A stretch of 64,000 nt of DNA, taken from contig JAFABI010000109.1 of assembly GCA_023426125.1 (NCBI GenBank), positions 91,307 to 155,306 on the forward strand, given 5' to 3'. Below the pieces are notes generated by a model. That model made no database searches and had not been told where the DNA came from. It saw only the letters and a list, made by a program, of their open reading frames with translations. A program made the position numbers and the translations under genes. Positions 33,549 through 41,339 of the stretch are shown here, piece after piece; the first letter of the stretch is position 1; the number at the start of each line of letters is the position of its first letter. This DNA is from Bacillota bacterium (GTDB lineage Bacteria; Bacillota; Clostridia; Acetivibrionales; DTU013).

Positions 33549-34286
33549 TTACCTGAGAGTAAATATACCCGACAATAATAAAACCATATATACTATTTTT
33601 GTAAAGCTGTTGTCCTTTATCTTCTTGTGCGCAATGTTGCCAAGGAACATACCCACAGCCAGAAACGGCAGACACCACAGCAGGAGTCTGATCATGGAAG
33701 CGGTTATAGCTCCGTTCACAATATTTTGAACAATAATCACACTGTTCAGCGTCAGCCAGACAAGGCAGAGGGTCGCCCGGAAATTATTCTTGCTTGCCAA
33801 TGCCTTTGCCGCATAAATCACCACAAAGGGACCGCCGCTCCCAGAAGCGCCGTGAACCATACCTCCCAGCAGGAGCAGCAGCCTTGCCAGGTTTCCCTGC
33901 TTCCCGCCTTCCTTGTCGACCTTCTGCCCCTTAAAGGATATGTAAAGCCCCCGGATGGAAACAAGCACCATGAATACGCCCAGGATCCTGGTAAGAATTC
34001 CTGCGGGCAGTTTGTTGAAAAAAAATATCCCCGCCGGGAGCCCCAGACCGACAAAAATTATTATTCTCAGGTATTCACGCCACACAATATCCTTGAAAGC
34101 AATGATGACAATGTATAAGGCCAAAATCCACGCCAGGATTACCAGCACGGGAACGGCTGCCTTTATGCCTACAAGCATGATGCAAAACGGAAGGGCCAGT
34201 ACGGTGCAGCCAAAACCCGTGATTCCCTCCAAAAAATGAGTAATGAGAACAACCATACCAAAAAGCAATATTATATAAATCTCCAT
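33549..34286 (-). CDS. TauE/SafE-family anion exporter
   Basis: Membrane protein of 245 residues with seven or eight hydrophobic segments and the TauE/SafE signatures ITHFLEGITGFGCTVLALPFCIMLVGIKAAVPVLVI and LLGGMVHGASGSGGPFVVIYAAKAL. Family members export sulfite, sulfoacetate and other sulfonates, and TauE homologs are the exporters in several sulfoglycolysis clusters. In this operon the expected cargo is isethionate. ATG 34286 has GAGGG six bases upstream; ATG 34292 overlaps that motif. It starts 14 bases after the alcohol dehydrogenase gene and is the last gene of the rpiB-like/adh/tauE-like operon. Confidence 0.88.
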   Translation of the reverse strand: MEIYIILLFGMVVLITHFLEGITGFGCTVLALPFCIMLVGIKAAVPVLVILAWILALYIVIIAFKDIVWREYLRIIIFVGLGLPAGIFFFNKLPAGILTRILGVFMVLVSIRGLYISFKGQKVDKEGGKQGNLARLLLLLGGMVHGASGSGGPFVVIYAAKALASKNNFRATLCLVWLTLNSVIIVQNIVNGAITASMIRLLLWCLPFLAVGMFLGNIAHKKIKDNSFTKIVYMVLLLSGIFTLR

Positions 34287-34300
34287 GCCCATCCCTCACA

Positions 34301-35419
34301 TCAAATCAGTTTACCATACATTTCCACGATTTTTTCATGGGTCATTTCCACCGGATTGTTAAGCATATTGGGGTGTTTGCTCAATTCGGCAAGATTCTGG
34401 ATTTCTTCTTCCCTTATCCCGGCATCACCAAGGGTGACCTTCAGCTTCATCTCTTTTTTCATTGCAAGGATTCTGTCCGCCATTTCATCCGCACCGGTAA
34501 ATCCAAGCCGCCTGGCAAAGTCATCCACCCTTCCGCCCTCCGCTCCGGCGTTTATCCTGGTAAAAGAGTCCAAGGTGAAAGCACACGCTTCACCATGCGG
34601 GATATGATAAATATTTGTGAGGGGGAAGGAACACGCATGGGAGCCGGCAGTCTTTGGAAGCCCAAAGGCCATACCGGCCATTACACCGGCTTCACACATC
34701 TTCTCTTTCGCCTCGATATCGGTTGCGTCTCTATATGCCCTCGGAAGATATTCAAACACCAGTCTTGCCGCATGCAGGGCCATGGCGTCGCATACCGGCT
34801 GATGGCCTTTGCTCCAGAAGCCTTCCAGCGCATGGGACAGCACATCCATCCCCGTTGAAGCCGTCACTTTTTCCGGCACCGTTAGGGTCAAAACAGGGTC
34901 GATTACCGCTGCGGCAGGAAAGAAATTGTCACTGACCAAAGGGGCCTTAACACCTCTGCGGGGATCGGTCAAAACCGCCACGGAGGTTACCTCGCTGCCT
35001 GTTCCGGCAGTCGTGGGTATGGCTACAAGCGGCAGATGCTCCGCCCCGAATTTCCGCTTCCCGCCATGGTATTCCGCGACGGACCAGGGAGCAGCCGCAC
35101 AGCTTGCCGCAGCTTTTGCGCAATCCAACGAGCTTCCCCCGCCCAATGCGGCAACGAATTCTATGCCGTTAGCCCTGATTACGCTTGCGCATTCATCTAC
35201 ATTTTCCACTGTAGGATTGGGTGTAATATTGGAAAAGACCATTTTCAGCAGACCGCCCGAATACTCCAGGATTTTATCCGCCGTTCCGTTAGCTGCAAAC
35301 ACGGGATCGCTTACCAATAACCCGTTCTTGAGCTTCATCCCGGTCAAAATGCCATTTAATTCCTCGACTTTGCCGCATCCAAAAAAAATAGTGACCGGCT
35401 GGTAATACTTCCAGCTCAT
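34301..35419 (-). CDS. Iron-containing alcohol dehydrogenase (probable sulfoacetaldehyde reductase)
   Basis: Group III alcohol dehydrogenase of 372 residues. NAD-binding GGGSSLDCAKAA (about 98-109), TTAGTGSEVTSVAVLTD, then metal ligands in the region DVLSHALEGFWSKGHQPVCDAMALHA and IPHGEACAF. Relatives reduce sulfoacetaldehyde to isethionate in taurine degradation and in the sulfo-TK pathway (SqwF). Here that would regenerate NAD and make the excreted product. ATG 35419 follows GGAAGGGGAGTATTGC; a TTG two codons earlier is less likely. It lies between the RpiB-like and TauE-like genes on one strand. Confidence 0.88.
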   Translation of the reverse strand: MSWKYYQPVTIFFGCGKVEELNGILTGMKLKNGLLVSDPVFAANGTADKILEYSGGLLKMVFSNITPNPTVENVDECASVIRANGIEFVAALGGGSSLDCAKAAASCAAAPWSVAEYHGGKRKFGAEHLPLVAIPTTAGTGSEVTSVAVLTDPRRGVKAPLVSDNFFPAAAVIDPVLTLTVPEKVTASTGMDVLSHALEGFWSKGHQPVCDAMALHAARLVFEYLPRAYRDATDIEAKEKMCEAGVMAGMAFGLPKTAGSHACSFPLTNIYHIPHGEACAFTLDSFTRINAGAEGGRVDDFARRLGFTGADEMADRILAMKKEMKLKVTLGDAGIREEEIQNLAELSKHPNMLNNPVEMTHEKIVEMYGKLI

Positions 35420-35438
35420 ATGCAATACTCCCCTTCCT

Positions 35439-35912
35439 CTATTTCAATTTCTCTTCTTCCAGCTCCCTGATTTTCCCTTGAGCCTTCTGTAAAAATTCCC
35501 GTCTCCATTCTTCAAGCCCTTCGGTAAACTCCGCACGCAAGAACTCATCCACAATATCCGCAGCCATCATCTCTCCGAGAATCCAACCGCCGAGAGCCAA
35601 AATGTTGGCGTTGTTTATCACCCTGCACTTCCTGGCGGCGTATACGCTTTCAACAGGCGCCGCACAAATCCCCTTGAACTTATTGGCAACCACCGCCATT
35701 CCCATTCCGGTGCCGCAGCACAAGATCCCTCTTTCAAATTCTCCGCTTTGTATCAGCGCCGCAGCCTTTGGTGCCACTTCATAAAAAGGAATTCCTTTCT
35801 CAAATTCCCGTGTTCCTATATCCAGAACCTCATGCCCCAATTTTTCCAGATGTGCTTTTATCGCTTCTTTCAGCGTAAACCCGGATTTGTCGGACCCCAA
35901 TGCAATTTTCAT
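35439..35912 (-). CDS. RpiB/LacAB-family isomerase with remodelled active site (SqwI-like)
   Basis: Isomerase of 157 residues, start ATG 35912 after AAGAAGGGGAAGAAC. The catalytic Cys66 (CCGTGMG) and the ANKF segment are intact. Compared with E. coli RpiB, which shares its numbering here as I recall it, the ring-opening His99 is Ile99 (RVINNANIL), His10 is replaced by Lys9 in the DKSGF motif, and phosphate-binding Arg133 is Leu133 while Arg137 is kept. A substrate that cannot form a furanose and has a sulfonate instead of a phosphate, such as 4-deoxy-4-sulfoerythrose, fits these changes. That is the SqwI step of the sulfo-TK pathway: sulfoerythrose to sulfoerythrulose. It heads the operon with the dehydrogenase and exporter. 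Confidence 0.87.
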   Translation of the reverse strand: MKIALGSDKSGFTLKEAIKAHLEKLGHEVLDIGTREFEKGIPFYEVAPKAAALIQSGEFERGILCCGTGMGMAVVANKFKGICAAPVESVYAARKCRVINNANILALGGWILGEMMAADIVDEFLRAEFTEGLEEWRREFLQKAQGKIRELEEEKLK

Positions 35913-35984
35913 GTTCTTCCCCTTCTTAATAAGAAATTTAATCTCCAAGGATTATAGTCACTATTATATATCATATTTATATAA

Positions 35985-35999
35985 ATTAAAAGTGTTAAT
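35985..35999 (-). promoter_or_regulatory. ATTAAA-N3-(G/T)TTAAT operator before the RpiB-like operon
   Basis: ATTAAA-AGT-GTTAAT, one mismatch from the cluster consensus, lies 73 bases upstream of the isomerase start. On the minus strand an AT-rich stretch with ATATATAATAG follows it, so the box would cover the -35 side of that promoter. A further half site (ATTAAAAGTTG on the minus strand) lies at about 36010-36022. Confidence 0.5.
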
Positions 36000-36079
36000 T
36001 AATAATTGCAACTTTTAATTTTATAGAAAAACTTAAAAATTTATTTTCAAAAATGCTGTATATTTCAATCATTTGATGT

Positions 36080-36118
36080 TATAATGTTCATAAAAGACTA
36101 TTTATAAAAATTTTTAAT
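36080..36118 (+). promoter_or_regulatory. Promoter and operator-like box of the ROK regulator gene
   Basis: TATAAT at 36080-36085, then ATAAAA-ATT-TTTAAT at 36104-36118, one base off the ATTAAA-N3-TTTAAT consensus found elsewhere in the cluster. The position downstream of the -10 box suggests autoregulation. Confidence 0.5.
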
Positions 36119-36152
36119 TAATTAGGTAAGCGAATTGCAAAGGCGGGTAGCG

Positions 36153-37382
36153 ATGATGATAAATAAGGGCGGCAATATGACCACAATCAAATACCAGAAC
36201 CGTTCTCTCATATTAAATATATTGAAAAGGACAGGATCGGTTTCCAGGGCGGATATCGCACAAATGCTTGAATTGACTCCGGCCGCCATCACCATTCTGG
36301 TCAATGAGATGGTAGACGAAAATATCATCGTAGAAGCAGGTCACATGGAAGAAGACAAGCGATCCGGAAGAAAAAAAATCCTTATCGATATCAACAGCAA
36401 TTTTAAACATGTCATTGGTGTAAATATCGAAACAGATTACACAAATATCGGTATATCAAACCTGAAAGGTGAAACCGTCGATTACAAGCGGTTCCCCACC
36501 GACAAATCCGTTGAACCGGAACAACTGCTTCAAAGAATTACTTCCGAATGTCTGAATATGCTCTGGAAAGCCAATATCCAGAAGGAAAACGTGCTTGGAT
36601 TGGGGGTAGGCATCGTAGGTAAAGTAGACCAGCAAAACGGAATAAGCGAGCATGCATACGCTTTGTGGGACAAAAAGGTGGATATTGGCCGTATACTTCA
36701 GGATTCACTTGATGTACGGATTACTATAGAAAACAATGTAAGGGCTTTGGCATTGGGGGAGCTGGAATACTATAATCCCGACGAAACCTCCAATATTCTT
36801 TTTGTTAAATATGGTCCGGGGATAGGTTCTGCAATTACCATCAACAATGAAATATATTATGGAAATCATAAGGAAGCAGGCGAAATCGGACATACCATCG
36901 TAGATTTTGAAGGCCCCCTCTGCAAATGCGGCCGGTATGGATGTCTGGAAACCATTGCTTCGGAAAAGGCGGTTATCGAAAAAATAAAGCTTGAATTCAC
37001 TGAGCAAAAGACACCGAAATTATATGAATTATGCTCGGGCAGCCCTGATAATATAACTATTTCAAATATATACAAGGCAGCTGAAGCAGGCGACCCCCTG
37101 GTGGAGGATTGCATACGCACCACGGCAAAATACATGGCTCTGGCAATAGCAAACGCCGTTACCCTGTATGATCCGAATAAGGTAATCCTTTACGGCAAGG
37201 CTTTCGAAAACGGCTTTTTCATGGATGCGTTCAAAGGAGCCCTTAGCAGGCTGATCGCCAAAACAGGCTTTGACGAATATGTTCTTCTTAGCAAGCTAAA
37301 CAGGAAAAGCAATTTTATAGCAGGCACCGCCCTGGCTTTAAGAGAGTTTTTCTACAATACCGGCGGATTGATTGAGTCTTAA
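36153..37382 (+). CDS. ROK-family (NagC/XylR-like) transcriptional repressor
   Basis: Protein of 409 residues. N-terminal winged helix-turn-helix (RSLILNILKRTGSVSRADIAQMLELTPAAITILVNEMVDENIIVE), followed by an ROK sugar-binding domain with GVNIETDYTNIGISNLKGE, IENNVRALALGELEYY, the zinc-type motif GEIGHTIVDFEGPLCKCGRYGCLETIAS and GTALALRE at the end. Such repressors release DNA when they bind a pathway sugar. Start uncertain: ATG 36153 is used; ATG 36177 or TTG 36135 are possible and none has a strong ribosome site. It is divergent from the RpiB-like operon, upstream of the SQ isomerase-like gene, and likely controls the cluster through the ATTAAA-N3-TTTAAT boxes. Confidence 0.9.
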   Translation: MMINKGGNMTTIKYQNRSLILNILKRTGSVSRADIAQMLELTPAAITILVNEMVDENIIVEAGHMEEDKRSGRKKILIDINSNFKHVIGVNIETDYTNIGISNLKGETVDYKRFPTDKSVEPEQLLQRITSECLNMLWKANIQKENVLGLGVGIVGKVDQQNGISEHAYALWDKKVDIGRILQDSLDVRITIENNVRALALGELEYYNPDETSNILFVKYGPGIGSAITINNEIYYGNHKEAGEIGHTIVDFEGPLCKCGRYGCLETIASEKAVIEKIKLEFTEQKTPKLYELCSGSPDNITISNIYKAAEAGDPLVEDCIRTTAKYMALAIANAVTLYDPNKVILYGKAFENGFFMDAFKGALSRLIAKTGFDEYVLLSKLNRKSNFIAGTALALREFFYNTGGLIES

Positions 37383-37418
37383 GCAACAAATACACGCAGC
37401 AAATACAAGGAGGAATTT

Positions 37419-38735
37419 ATGAAGCAGTCAGTAAGAATAGGTGTTGCCGCACTGGCAAGAAAAACCTTCGATTATGAAGCAGCCGGAAAAATATACGAAG
37501 GGATCATGAGGGAGCTTCAAAAAATAGAGCAGGTTGAATTCCAGTTTATCCGTGACCTGGTCATTGAAGTGGAGGACGCAAAACGGGCAGCCCTGGAACT
37601 GGCAGCCGGGTCTTTGGATGCCGTGATTGTTATAAGCGGCACCTTCCACCTGGGACATCTGGTGCTTGAAATCGACAAGGTAGTAAAAAAACCGATCCTG
37701 TTGTGGGGCCTGAACGAGCTTCCGTATAACGGGGGTAAAATAAGGCTGAACTCGGTATGCGGTGTAAACCTGAATGCCTCTAATCTCTACAAATCAGGCA
37801 ACCGTGAGTATTACTCCATTATATCCGACTCCGTAGATACCGACTGGATTGATGCCATCAGGATCGATGCCGCTCTGAAAAAAGCCCACATAGGCATTGC
37901 AGGCTTCAGAGCCCATGGCTTTTTCAATCTCGGGTTTGATGAATTGGGAAGCTTTAAGCAGACAGGTGTTTTGCTTGACCACTATGAGCTGAATGAAATA
38001 TTCCATACGGAAGTTTCCGAGGCCGAGACTTCTGCGGCAGTAAGAGAAATTGCAGAAATCTTTGATGTTTCCTCCGTTTCACAGCTTCAGGTACAAAAAG
38101 TAGGAGAACTCAAAACAAAACTCGGGAAGTTTGTCTCCCGGCACAATCTGGATGGACTCGTCCTCCGGTGCTGGCCGGAATTTGCCGCGGAATTCGGCAT
38201 TGCGCCATGCGCGGCCATGTCCCTTCTTCAGTCGGAAGGAATCGTCCTGGGATGTGAGGGCGACGTGGAAGGCACCCTATCCATGCTCGCCCATAAGGCA
38301 ATCGGAGCTGAAACACCATTCCTGGCAGACCTTTCCCAGGTAGAGCTTGAAGAGGATTATGCCCTGATGTGGCATTGCGGGGTCGCTCCCTGCAACCTCT
38401 GGGACGGAAAATGTTCAAGATCCCTCGATACCTATTTTGCCGGCGGAAAAGGCGTTACCGCCGATTTTGTCATGAAGGGCGGAGAAGTAACCATTTTGCG
38501 CTTTGACTCCGCTGACGGTGAATACAGAATCTTTATGCAAAAGGGCGAGAGCTTGCCTATGGAAAAGCTTTTAAGGGGAACTTACGCCAAAGTCCGGTTT
38601 GAAAGCCATATCCGCAGCGTACTTGACAAAGTTGTTTATAACGGTATTGCACATCACGTGTCCATGGCTTACGGAGATTTTACAAAAGCCCTTGAGATAT
38701 TCTCCAGAATAAAGGGCTGGAAGATAATAAGGTAG
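37419..38735 (+). CDS. L-fucose/L-arabinose isomerase-like protein (probable sulfoquinovose isomerase)
   Basis: Protein of 438 residues of the FucI/AraA superfamily. Two Rossmann-like N-terminal domains (IRDLVIEVEDAKRAALELAAGSLDAVIVISGTFHLGH) and a C-terminal part with metal ligands in VLGCEGDVEGTLSMLAHKAI (Glu), PFLADLSQVELEEDYALMWHCGVAP (Asp, His) and GIAHHVSMAYGDF (His). Proteins of this type (SqvD/SftI) convert sulfoquinovose to 6-deoxy-6-sulfofructose in the sulfo-TAL and sulfo-TK pathways. That role is inferred from the gene set. The ATG at 37419 follows CAAGGAGGAATTT, 36 bases after the ROK gene. Confidence 0.87.
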   Translation: MKQSVRIGVAALARKTFDYEAAGKIYEGIMRELQKIEQVEFQFIRDLVIEVEDAKRAALELAAGSLDAVIVISGTFHLGHLVLEIDKVVKKPILLWGLNELPYNGGKIRLNSVCGVNLNASNLYKSGNREYYSIISDSVDTDWIDAIRIDAALKKAHIGIAGFRAHGFFNLGFDELGSFKQTGVLLDHYELNEIFHTEVSEAETSAAVREIAEIFDVSSVSQLQVQKVGELKTKLGKFVSRHNLDGLVLRCWPEFAAEFGIAPCAAMSLLQSEGIVLGCEGDVEGTLSMLAHKAIGAETPFLADLSQVELEEDYALMWHCGVAPCNLWDGKCSRSLDTYFAGGKGVTADFVMKGGEVTILRFDSADGEYRIFMQKGESLPMEKLLRGTYAKVRFESHIRSVLDKVVYNGIAHHVSMAYGDFTKALEIFSRIKGWKIIR

Positions 38736-38763
38736 CCCGCTTACAGGCGCAATCGCCAACCTC

Positions 38764-38787
38764 GGGGGCAGTCTTCCTTATGCCCCC
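38764..38787. terminator. GC-rich hairpin between the isomerase and DUF4867 genes
   Basis: GGGGGCA and TGCCCCC pair perfectly around a 10-base loop, followed by TTGAGTCTGTCATT. No U run, so it may attenuate or protect mRNA ends rather than terminate fully; the downstream gene is on the same strand and only 40 bases away. Confidence 0.4.
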
Positions 38788-38827
38788 TTGAGTCTGTCAT
38801 TATTCAGAAAATCAGGAGTTGACTGCA

Positions 38828-39493
38828 ATGACCTATGAATCCATAAAAGCACGAAATCCCGGCATAAAAATGTTTAAACCCGAAGAAGAGGCCTTCTCGG
38901 AATATGGCCGGGTTTTAAAAGAATATGATTTTTCGGAAATGATCGCGTATATGCAAAAACATACCAATATTCCGCAAACAGGCAATGTTTATGTTCCATC
39001 CGATGCTGCGATGGAGGCAATGAGGGTATCCGGCAGAATTTCCAGTGGCTTCTACGGTGAAATGCCTCTGCAGATCGGATATTGCAACGGCAAAAATTCC
39101 AATCTTAACGCCCTTGAATATCACAAAGGAAGCGAAATTAATGTCGCTGTTACCGATTTGATATTGCTCCTTGGCAAAATACAGGATATCAGAAACAATA
39201 TTTATGACACAGGAAATATCAAGGCTTTCTTTATCCCTTCCGGCTGCGCAGTAGAGTTGTATGGAACGTCCCTCCATTTTACTCCGTGCAAAACCACAGA
39301 GGCCGGGTTTAAAGCGATCGTCGTATTGCCAAAAGGGACCAACCTGCCTCTGAAAAGCAAACCGGATGAAAGCTCGGGATATTTGTTTGCCGTAAACAAA
39401 TGGTTGATTGCGCACCCATCTAACACTATTTTGCTGAACAAAGGCGCAATTGCAGGAATGTCGGGGGAAAATACCGAAATTAAATTTGATTAG
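38828..39493 (+). CDS. DUF4867 family protein (cupin-like)
   Basis: Protein of 221 residues. ATG 38828 has AATCAGGAG about 11 bases upstream; a TTG at 38819 overlaps that site. It matches DUF4867 as I know it: an N-terminal helical part (MIAYMQKHTNIPQTGNVYVPSD), then a beta-rich part with YGEMPLQIGYCNG, LEYHKGSEINVAV (possible His/Glu metal ligands of a cupin), IPSGCAVELYGTSLHFTPC and FKAIVVLPKGTN. The biochemical role is unknown. It is the last gene of the plus-strand run ROK, isomerase, DUF4867, so a role in sugar isomerisation or mutarotation in the pathway is likely. Confidence 0.82.
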   Translation: MTYESIKARNPGIKMFKPEEEAFSEYGRVLKEYDFSEMIAYMQKHTNIPQTGNVYVPSDAAMEAMRVSGRISSGFYGEMPLQIGYCNGKNSNLNALEYHKGSEINVAVTDLILLLGKIQDIRNNIYDTGNIKAFFIPSGCAVELYGTSLHFTPCKTTEAGFKAIVVLPKGTNLPLKSKPDESSGYLFAVNKWLIAHPSNTILLNKGAIAGMSGENTEIKFD

Positions 39494-39615
39494 GAGATAT
39501 TTACCGCCTGTTTCAGCTTCTCCTCCCGGACCCCGATATTAAAGCTTATGTGGAAGCGCTTTCCGAAGTCCTTGAGGAATATGCAAGATACACAGGGGCC
39601 CCTCCTTTCACTTGA
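39490..39615 (+). pseudogene. Short headless C-terminal reading frame
   Basis: An open frame of 41 codons overlapping the DUF4867 stop reads GDIYRLFQLLLPDPDIK, then AYVEALSEVLEEYARYTGAPPFT before TGA. It has no start codon, looks like an amphipathic-helical protein tail and overlaps the end of the rhomboid gene by eight bases. Family not recognised. A decayed gene end is the best guess. Confidence 0.3.
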
Positions 39616-41272
39616 GTTTCGTGTCGATGTCCTTGAGCAGTGCGTCGATATTTTCGTAGGGTGCCTCCAGTGCCTTTGCCTGAAGCAGCTCCTCCTTTGC
39701 GTGCTCATATTGCTGCATGTCATAATAAAGCAAGCCCAAAAGATAATGGCCGTTTTTTGGATCGATACGGATCAATAACTGTGCATGCTCTACCGCTTCA
39801 TCATATTTATTCTGCATGGCTTCCACCTTTGCAAGGGTCCATAAGGCCTCTACCCTTGTGCTCAAGTCCCGCAGCTCCAGACCCAAAATCTTTTCGGCAG
39901 CTTCCTCCGCCTTGCTCCACTGCTGTTCCCGGTCATACTGCTCCATTTCGTGAACCATGACCAGCGCTCTGTTCTGCTTGCCGCTGAAACCGTAATACAG
40001 CCCCGATCCTGTGAGCGCTACTGCCACAATGACAAACAGCAGTCTTCTCAAGTACCACTTTTCTTTGACCGTGGGATTGACGATGCCTGTCGCCAGGAAT
40101 CCCCCGACCAGTCCTCCCATGTGGGCATAATTATCGATTCCTGCCCTGGAGAACCCATACGTCAGATTGATGATAATGGCAGCAATCACATTATGCCCGA
40201 AATAAGTTTTGAATGCCGCAGGCTTTTTCAGTCCGAAATACAGCAGCGCCCCCATCAGTCCGAATATGGCCCCGGATGCCCCCACAGCGGGATTGGCTGA
40301 AAAGGAAAAGCTTGCAATATTCCCCAAAATCCCTGCAGCCAGGTAAATCACAAGAAACTTTCCATGGCCGAAAATTCTTTCCACTACGACACCCACTGCA
40401 TATAAGGAATAGCAGTTGATCACCAGGTGTAAAATGCCGGAGTGCAGGACAACCGGGGTCAAAAACCTCCAATACTCGCCCTGGAGGATATTTATATTCA
40501 CCTTGGCACCGAAAACAGACAGCAATTCATCATAGCTTCCTGCGCCCAGAAGAGCATACAGGTTCAAGAGGCCCCAGACCAGTATGTTTAAGGTGATCAG
40601 CCCATAGGTAACCCACGGAGTTTTCGACTTAAACTCAATTCCCCGTTCAGACTCCCTCCGGCGAACCACCTCCTCAAGCTCCGCTTCGGAACTCGCCTCC
40701 TCAACTCCAGACTCCCGCCAGGTGCGGATCAGGCTGGTAATGCCGAAATCCGTCAGCGGCACTTTGAAATACTTCTCTATCGCGCCTGATTCCAGGCTGA
40801 CACTGACGCACTTGAGAAATTTTCTGTCCATCGTCCTGTGAGATTGCCCGGATTCAAGGGCTTTGGCCTTGTCCTGCGGCACTTCCGACCGGAAGAGGAA
40901 TACTTCAAAAATATAATGGTAGCGCGCCGCATTCATATCTGCAAGCCGGGAAGTATTCCCCGCAAGCCTTGCCTGGATTTCCCCCGCACTCAGAAGGTCC
41001 CCGTCGATAATTTCCAGGATCACAAGACTGCCGGACGAATTCTTTACCAATACGTTGACCGTTTCACCGATCACAATATTTCCTTCTCCATCCCTGAGAG
41101 GTGTAAAGTCTCTATGGATAATGAATTCCGTGGACAGGACCCTGATTATTTTTTCTTTTCCACCTGTTTCCAATGCTTCACCACTTTCAACGCCGATATC
41201 ATCATCGATAATTTTAAGCTCCCAGAGGTACAGAGATACGGCTGACCCGCAGAGCGAATACCTTTTTCCCAT
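39608..41272 (-). CDS. Rhomboid family serine protease with C-terminal TPR repeats
   Basis: Membrane protease of about 554 residues. The first 190 or so residues are soluble, then a first membrane helix (VTYGLITLNILVWGLLNLYAL), the rhomboid core with catalytic Ser in GASGAIFGLMGALLYFG and catalytic His in IDNYAHMGGLVGGFLATG, and a last membrane helix (RRLLFVIVAVALTGSGLYYGF). A cytoplasmic tail of about 130 residues carries three TPR-like helical repeats (ALWTLAKVEAMQNKYDEAVEHAQ, NGHYLLGLLYYDMQQYEHAKEEL). It resembles B. subtilis GluP (YqgP), which has the same N-domain, rhomboid and TPR order. ATG 41272 is preferred: a minus-strand TATAAT near 41310 makes the TTG at 41308 too close to the transcription start. 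Confidence 0.88.
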   Translation of the reverse strand: MGKRYSLCGSAVSLYLWELKIIDDDIGVESGEALETGGKEKIIRVLSTEFIIHRDFTPLRDGEGNIVIGETVNVLVKNSSGSLVILEIIDGDLLSAGEIQARLAGNTSRLADMNAARYHYIFEVFLFRSEVPQDKAKALESGQSHRTMDRKFLKCVSVSLESGAIEKYFKVPLTDFGITSLIRTWRESGVEEASSEAELEEVVRRRESERGIEFKSKTPWVTYGLITLNILVWGLLNLYALLGAGSYDELLSVFGAKVNINILQGEYWRFLTPVVLHSGILHLVINCYSLYAVGVVVERIFGHGKFLVIYLAAGILGNIASFSFSANPAVGASGAIFGLMGALLYFGLKKPAAFKTYFGHNVIAAIIINLTYGFSRAGIDNYAHMGGLVGGFLATGIVNPTVKEKWYLRRLLFVIVAVALTGSGLYYGFSGKQNRALVMVHEMEQYDREQQWSKAEEAAEKILGLELRDLSTRVEALWTLAKVEAMQNKYDEAVEHAQLLIRIDPKNGHYLLGLLYYDMQQYEHAKEELLQAKALEAPYENIDALLKDIDTKLK

Positions 41273-41339
41273 ACCGCTTGAACTTCTCTTATCGCATATC
41301 CTTCGCAAATTATTATACTATAAATCCTCATCCCATCTT

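Noticed and set aside
35439..35912. Ordinary ribose-5-phosphate isomerase B
   Set aside because: His99, Arg133 and the His of the DHAGF motif are all replaced.
31420..38735. Apiose catabolism, which also uses a split transketolase and an isomerase
   Set aside because: That pathway needs a sugar kinase; the only kinase trace here is a dead PfkB fragment, and TauE plus the altered phosphate site of the RpiB-like enzyme favour a sulfonate.
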